22,979 nucleotides of DNA from Actinomycetota bacterium (GTDB lineage Bacteria; Actinomycetota; Acidimicrobiia; Acidimicrobiales; SZUA-35), in assembly GCA_027730885.1 (NCBI GenBank), contig JAQCHM010000007.1, positions 1-22,979 of the forward strand, written 5' to 3'. The notes below the pieces were generated by a model. The model was not told the DNA's origin. It worked only from the letters and a program-made list of their open reading frames with translations, and did no database searches. Positions 21,791-22,979 of this stretch are shown piece by piece (positions within the stretch are counted from its first letter, which is position 1; each line of letters starts with the position of its first letter). A program made the translations under genes and the position numbers.

Positions 21791-22651
21791 CAGAACCCCT
21801 ACACCCAGATCAGGATGTCGGTCGAGAGCAAGGTCGCGACGATCACCCTCAACCGCCCCGAGCGGTTGAATGCGTTCACCGAGACCATGCAGGCCGAGCT
21901 GCTCGCTGCATTCGACGCGATCGACGCCGACGACGGCATCAGAGCGGTGGTCATCACCGGTGAAGGACGCGGGTTCTGTGCCGGCGCCGAACTCGGTGAG
22001 GCCGGTGGCGACACGTTCAACGCGAGGGCTCGGGGCCGGGATGCGAGCCGGCCGAACCGTGACGGCGGTGGCCGCGTCAGCATGCGGATCTTCGAGCTGA
22101 AGAAGCCGATCATCGCGGCCATCAACGGCGCGGCAGTCGGCGTCGGCATCACCATGACCCTGCCGATGGACATTCGGCTCGCGGTCCCCGATGCCAAGAT
22201 CGGGTTCGTGTTTGCTCGGCGAGGCATCGTGCCAGAGGCCGTGTCCTCTTGGTTCCTCCCGCGCGTCGTCGGCATCTCCAAGGCCGCCGAGTGGTGCTAC
22301 TCGGGTCGCGTGTTCAGCGGCGAAGAAGCCGGCTCGGCCGGCCTGGTCACTGTCGTCTCCCCGGACGAACTCCTGCCACGGGCCTACGCCATCGCCAACG
22401 AGATCGCCACCCACGCCGCGCCGGTCTCGGTCGCGTTGACCCGCCAGATGCTGTGGCGGGGCCTCACCTTCGATCATCCGATGGAGTCACACAAGGTCGA
22501 CTCCCGAGCGATTCAGGCGTTGGGCGCCATGGCCGACGCCAAGGAAGGCGTCACGAGCTTCCTCGAGAAGCGTGAACCGCAGTGGAGCCTGTCGGTGGCC
22601 AACGACCTTCCGGACGTGTTCCCCAACTGGAATCCGCCAGACTTCGGCTGA
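21779..22651 (+). CDS. Enoyl-CoA hydratase/isomerase (crotonase) family protein
   Basis: A crotonase-fold protein of about 290 residues acting on an acyl-CoA. The N-terminal VATITLNRPERLNAF, first oxyanion-hole segment RGFCAGAEL and second segment NGAAVGVGITMTLPMDIRLA are clear. The later GIVPEAVSSWFLPRVVG carries a glutamate in the catalytic region, as in hydratases. The start is uncertain: TTG 21773, GTG 21779 or ATG 21815. The ATG would cut off the first beta strand (YTQIRMSVESKVATITLN), so GTG 21779 is preferred; it also fits a leaderless transcript from TAGACC. A loop with ARARGRDASRPNRDGGGR is a lineage-typical insertion. The stop overlaps the start of the next gene by one base. The specific substrate is unknown. 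Confidence 0.9.
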   Translation: METQQNPYTQIRMSVESKVATITLNRPERLNAFTETMQAELLAAFDAIDADDGIRAVVITGEGRGFCAGAELGEAGGDTFNARARGRDASRPNRDGGGRVSMRIFELKKPIIAAINGAAVGVGITMTLPMDIRLAVPDAKIGFVFARRGIVPEAVSSWFLPRVVGISKAAEWCYSGRVFSGEEAGSAGLVTVVSPDELLPRAYAIANEIATHAAPVSVALTRQMLWRGLTFDHPMESHKVDSRAIQALGAMADAKEGVTSFLEKREPQWSLSVANDLPDVFPNWNPPDFG

Positions 22652-22979
22652 TGGACGCAACCGGAGAGGATCTGTTCCATTTCCTCCGCCTCGTTCGGCG
22701 GCTACGGGACCTGGTCGAGCCGTTGGCCGCCAGTGTCTACTTCGCTCCTGAAGTACACGCCGCGTTCGAAGCCATCGGGTTCGGTCCGAGCAGCGGCGAA
22801 TCCAACGGTGTCCGAGGACCGAACACCGTCGCGTACGTCACTAGTCGTGGGGCCTGCCTGGGTCAAGTTTCCGGCCACGTCATCACCGCCGCGTTCGGTG
22901 TGTTCAGCCCGGCGGTCATCGTCCCGGCAGCCGAGCAGGGATGGGCCATCGCCGGCCGCGACGCCGTATTGGCGGCTCG
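22651..22979 (+). CDS. SCO6745-like protein (HTH_67 type), 3' end cut by window
   Basis: The frame opens at ATG 22651, overlapping the previous stop by one base (TGATG), and runs to the window end with 109 residues visible. The segment LVEPLAASVYFAPEVHAAFEAIGF, the later AYVTSRGACLGQVSGHVITAAFGVFSP and WAIAGRDAVLAA match my memory of the actinobacterial SCO6745 family (L.EP.H..VYF.PE....A..A.G......Y...R.APLG......V.A.F..F.P). The family has a helical fold and no established function. The overlap suggests co-translation with the enoyl-CoA hydratase. Confidence 0.75.
   Translation, partial: MDATGEDLFHFLRLVRRLRDLVEPLAASVYFAPEVHAAFEAIGFGPSSGESNGVRGPNTVAYVTSRGACLGQVSGHVITAAFGVFSPAVIVPAAEQGWAIAGRDAVLAA

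Noticed and set aside
1..22979. Mobile element, CRISPR array, tRNA or rRNA
   Set aside because: No transposase or integrase reading frame, no regularly spaced repeats, and no recognisable tRNA or rRNA segments. The only tandem repeat is the short one at 7238-7284.

Overview
The window comes from a GC-rich actinobacterium. The codons end mostly in G or C, starts are often GTG, promoters look like TANNNT and several genes appear leaderless. Gene content and order (manB, manA and an SIS isomerase, then ahcY, comF, hpf, secA) resemble the mycobacterial manB-to-secA1 region. The adjacent prfB-ftsE-ftsX block, two P450 genes and a possible deep-branching lineage such as Acidimicrobiia are compatible with this. 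The class assignment is an inference, not something the sequence proves.

Layout. (1) 1-7255, envelope sugar module, all on +: a large polytopic membrane protein cut by the left edge, a GtrA-GT2 fusion, phosphomannomutase, mannose-6-phosphate isomerase, a small Trm112-like protein and an SIS-type phosphoglucose/phosphomannose isomerase. Together they would interconvert fructose-6-P, mannose-6-P and mannose-1-P and feed membrane glycosylation. (2) 7256-10682: S-adenosylhomocysteine hydrolase with a structured leader, a complete cytochrome P450 with its own leaderless promoter, and a ComF-type phosphoribosyltransferase. (3) 10712-16911, core housekeeping genes: long-form HPF, SecA, RF2, FtsE and FtsX. 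(4) 16912-17972: a nested inverted-repeat region between convergent genes, then azlD and azlC on the minus strand (branched-chain amino acid exporter). (5) 18051-21065: a tight run of a [3Fe-4S]-type ferredoxin, a P450 homologue whose heme-ligand cysteine is replaced by arginine, and a membrane-anchored FMN/[3Fe-4S] glutamate-synthase-domain protein. (6) 21034-22979: a TauE/SafE permease on minus, an enoyl-CoA hydratase family gene on +, and the start of an SCO6745-like gene cut by the right edge.

The most unusual content is region 5. Its P450 paralogue has lost both the thiolate ligand and the C-helix histidine but keeps a full-length open frame, the I-helix and the ExxR motif, and it sits between two iron-sulfur proteins. 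The second theme is regulatory. At least four genes show TANNNT placed 6-7 bases before the start codon, and both divergent gene pairs have opposing -10 elements that share one TA step. No rRNA, tRNA, CRISPR array, insertion sequence or phage gene was seen. No gene-free gap exceeds 100 bases.
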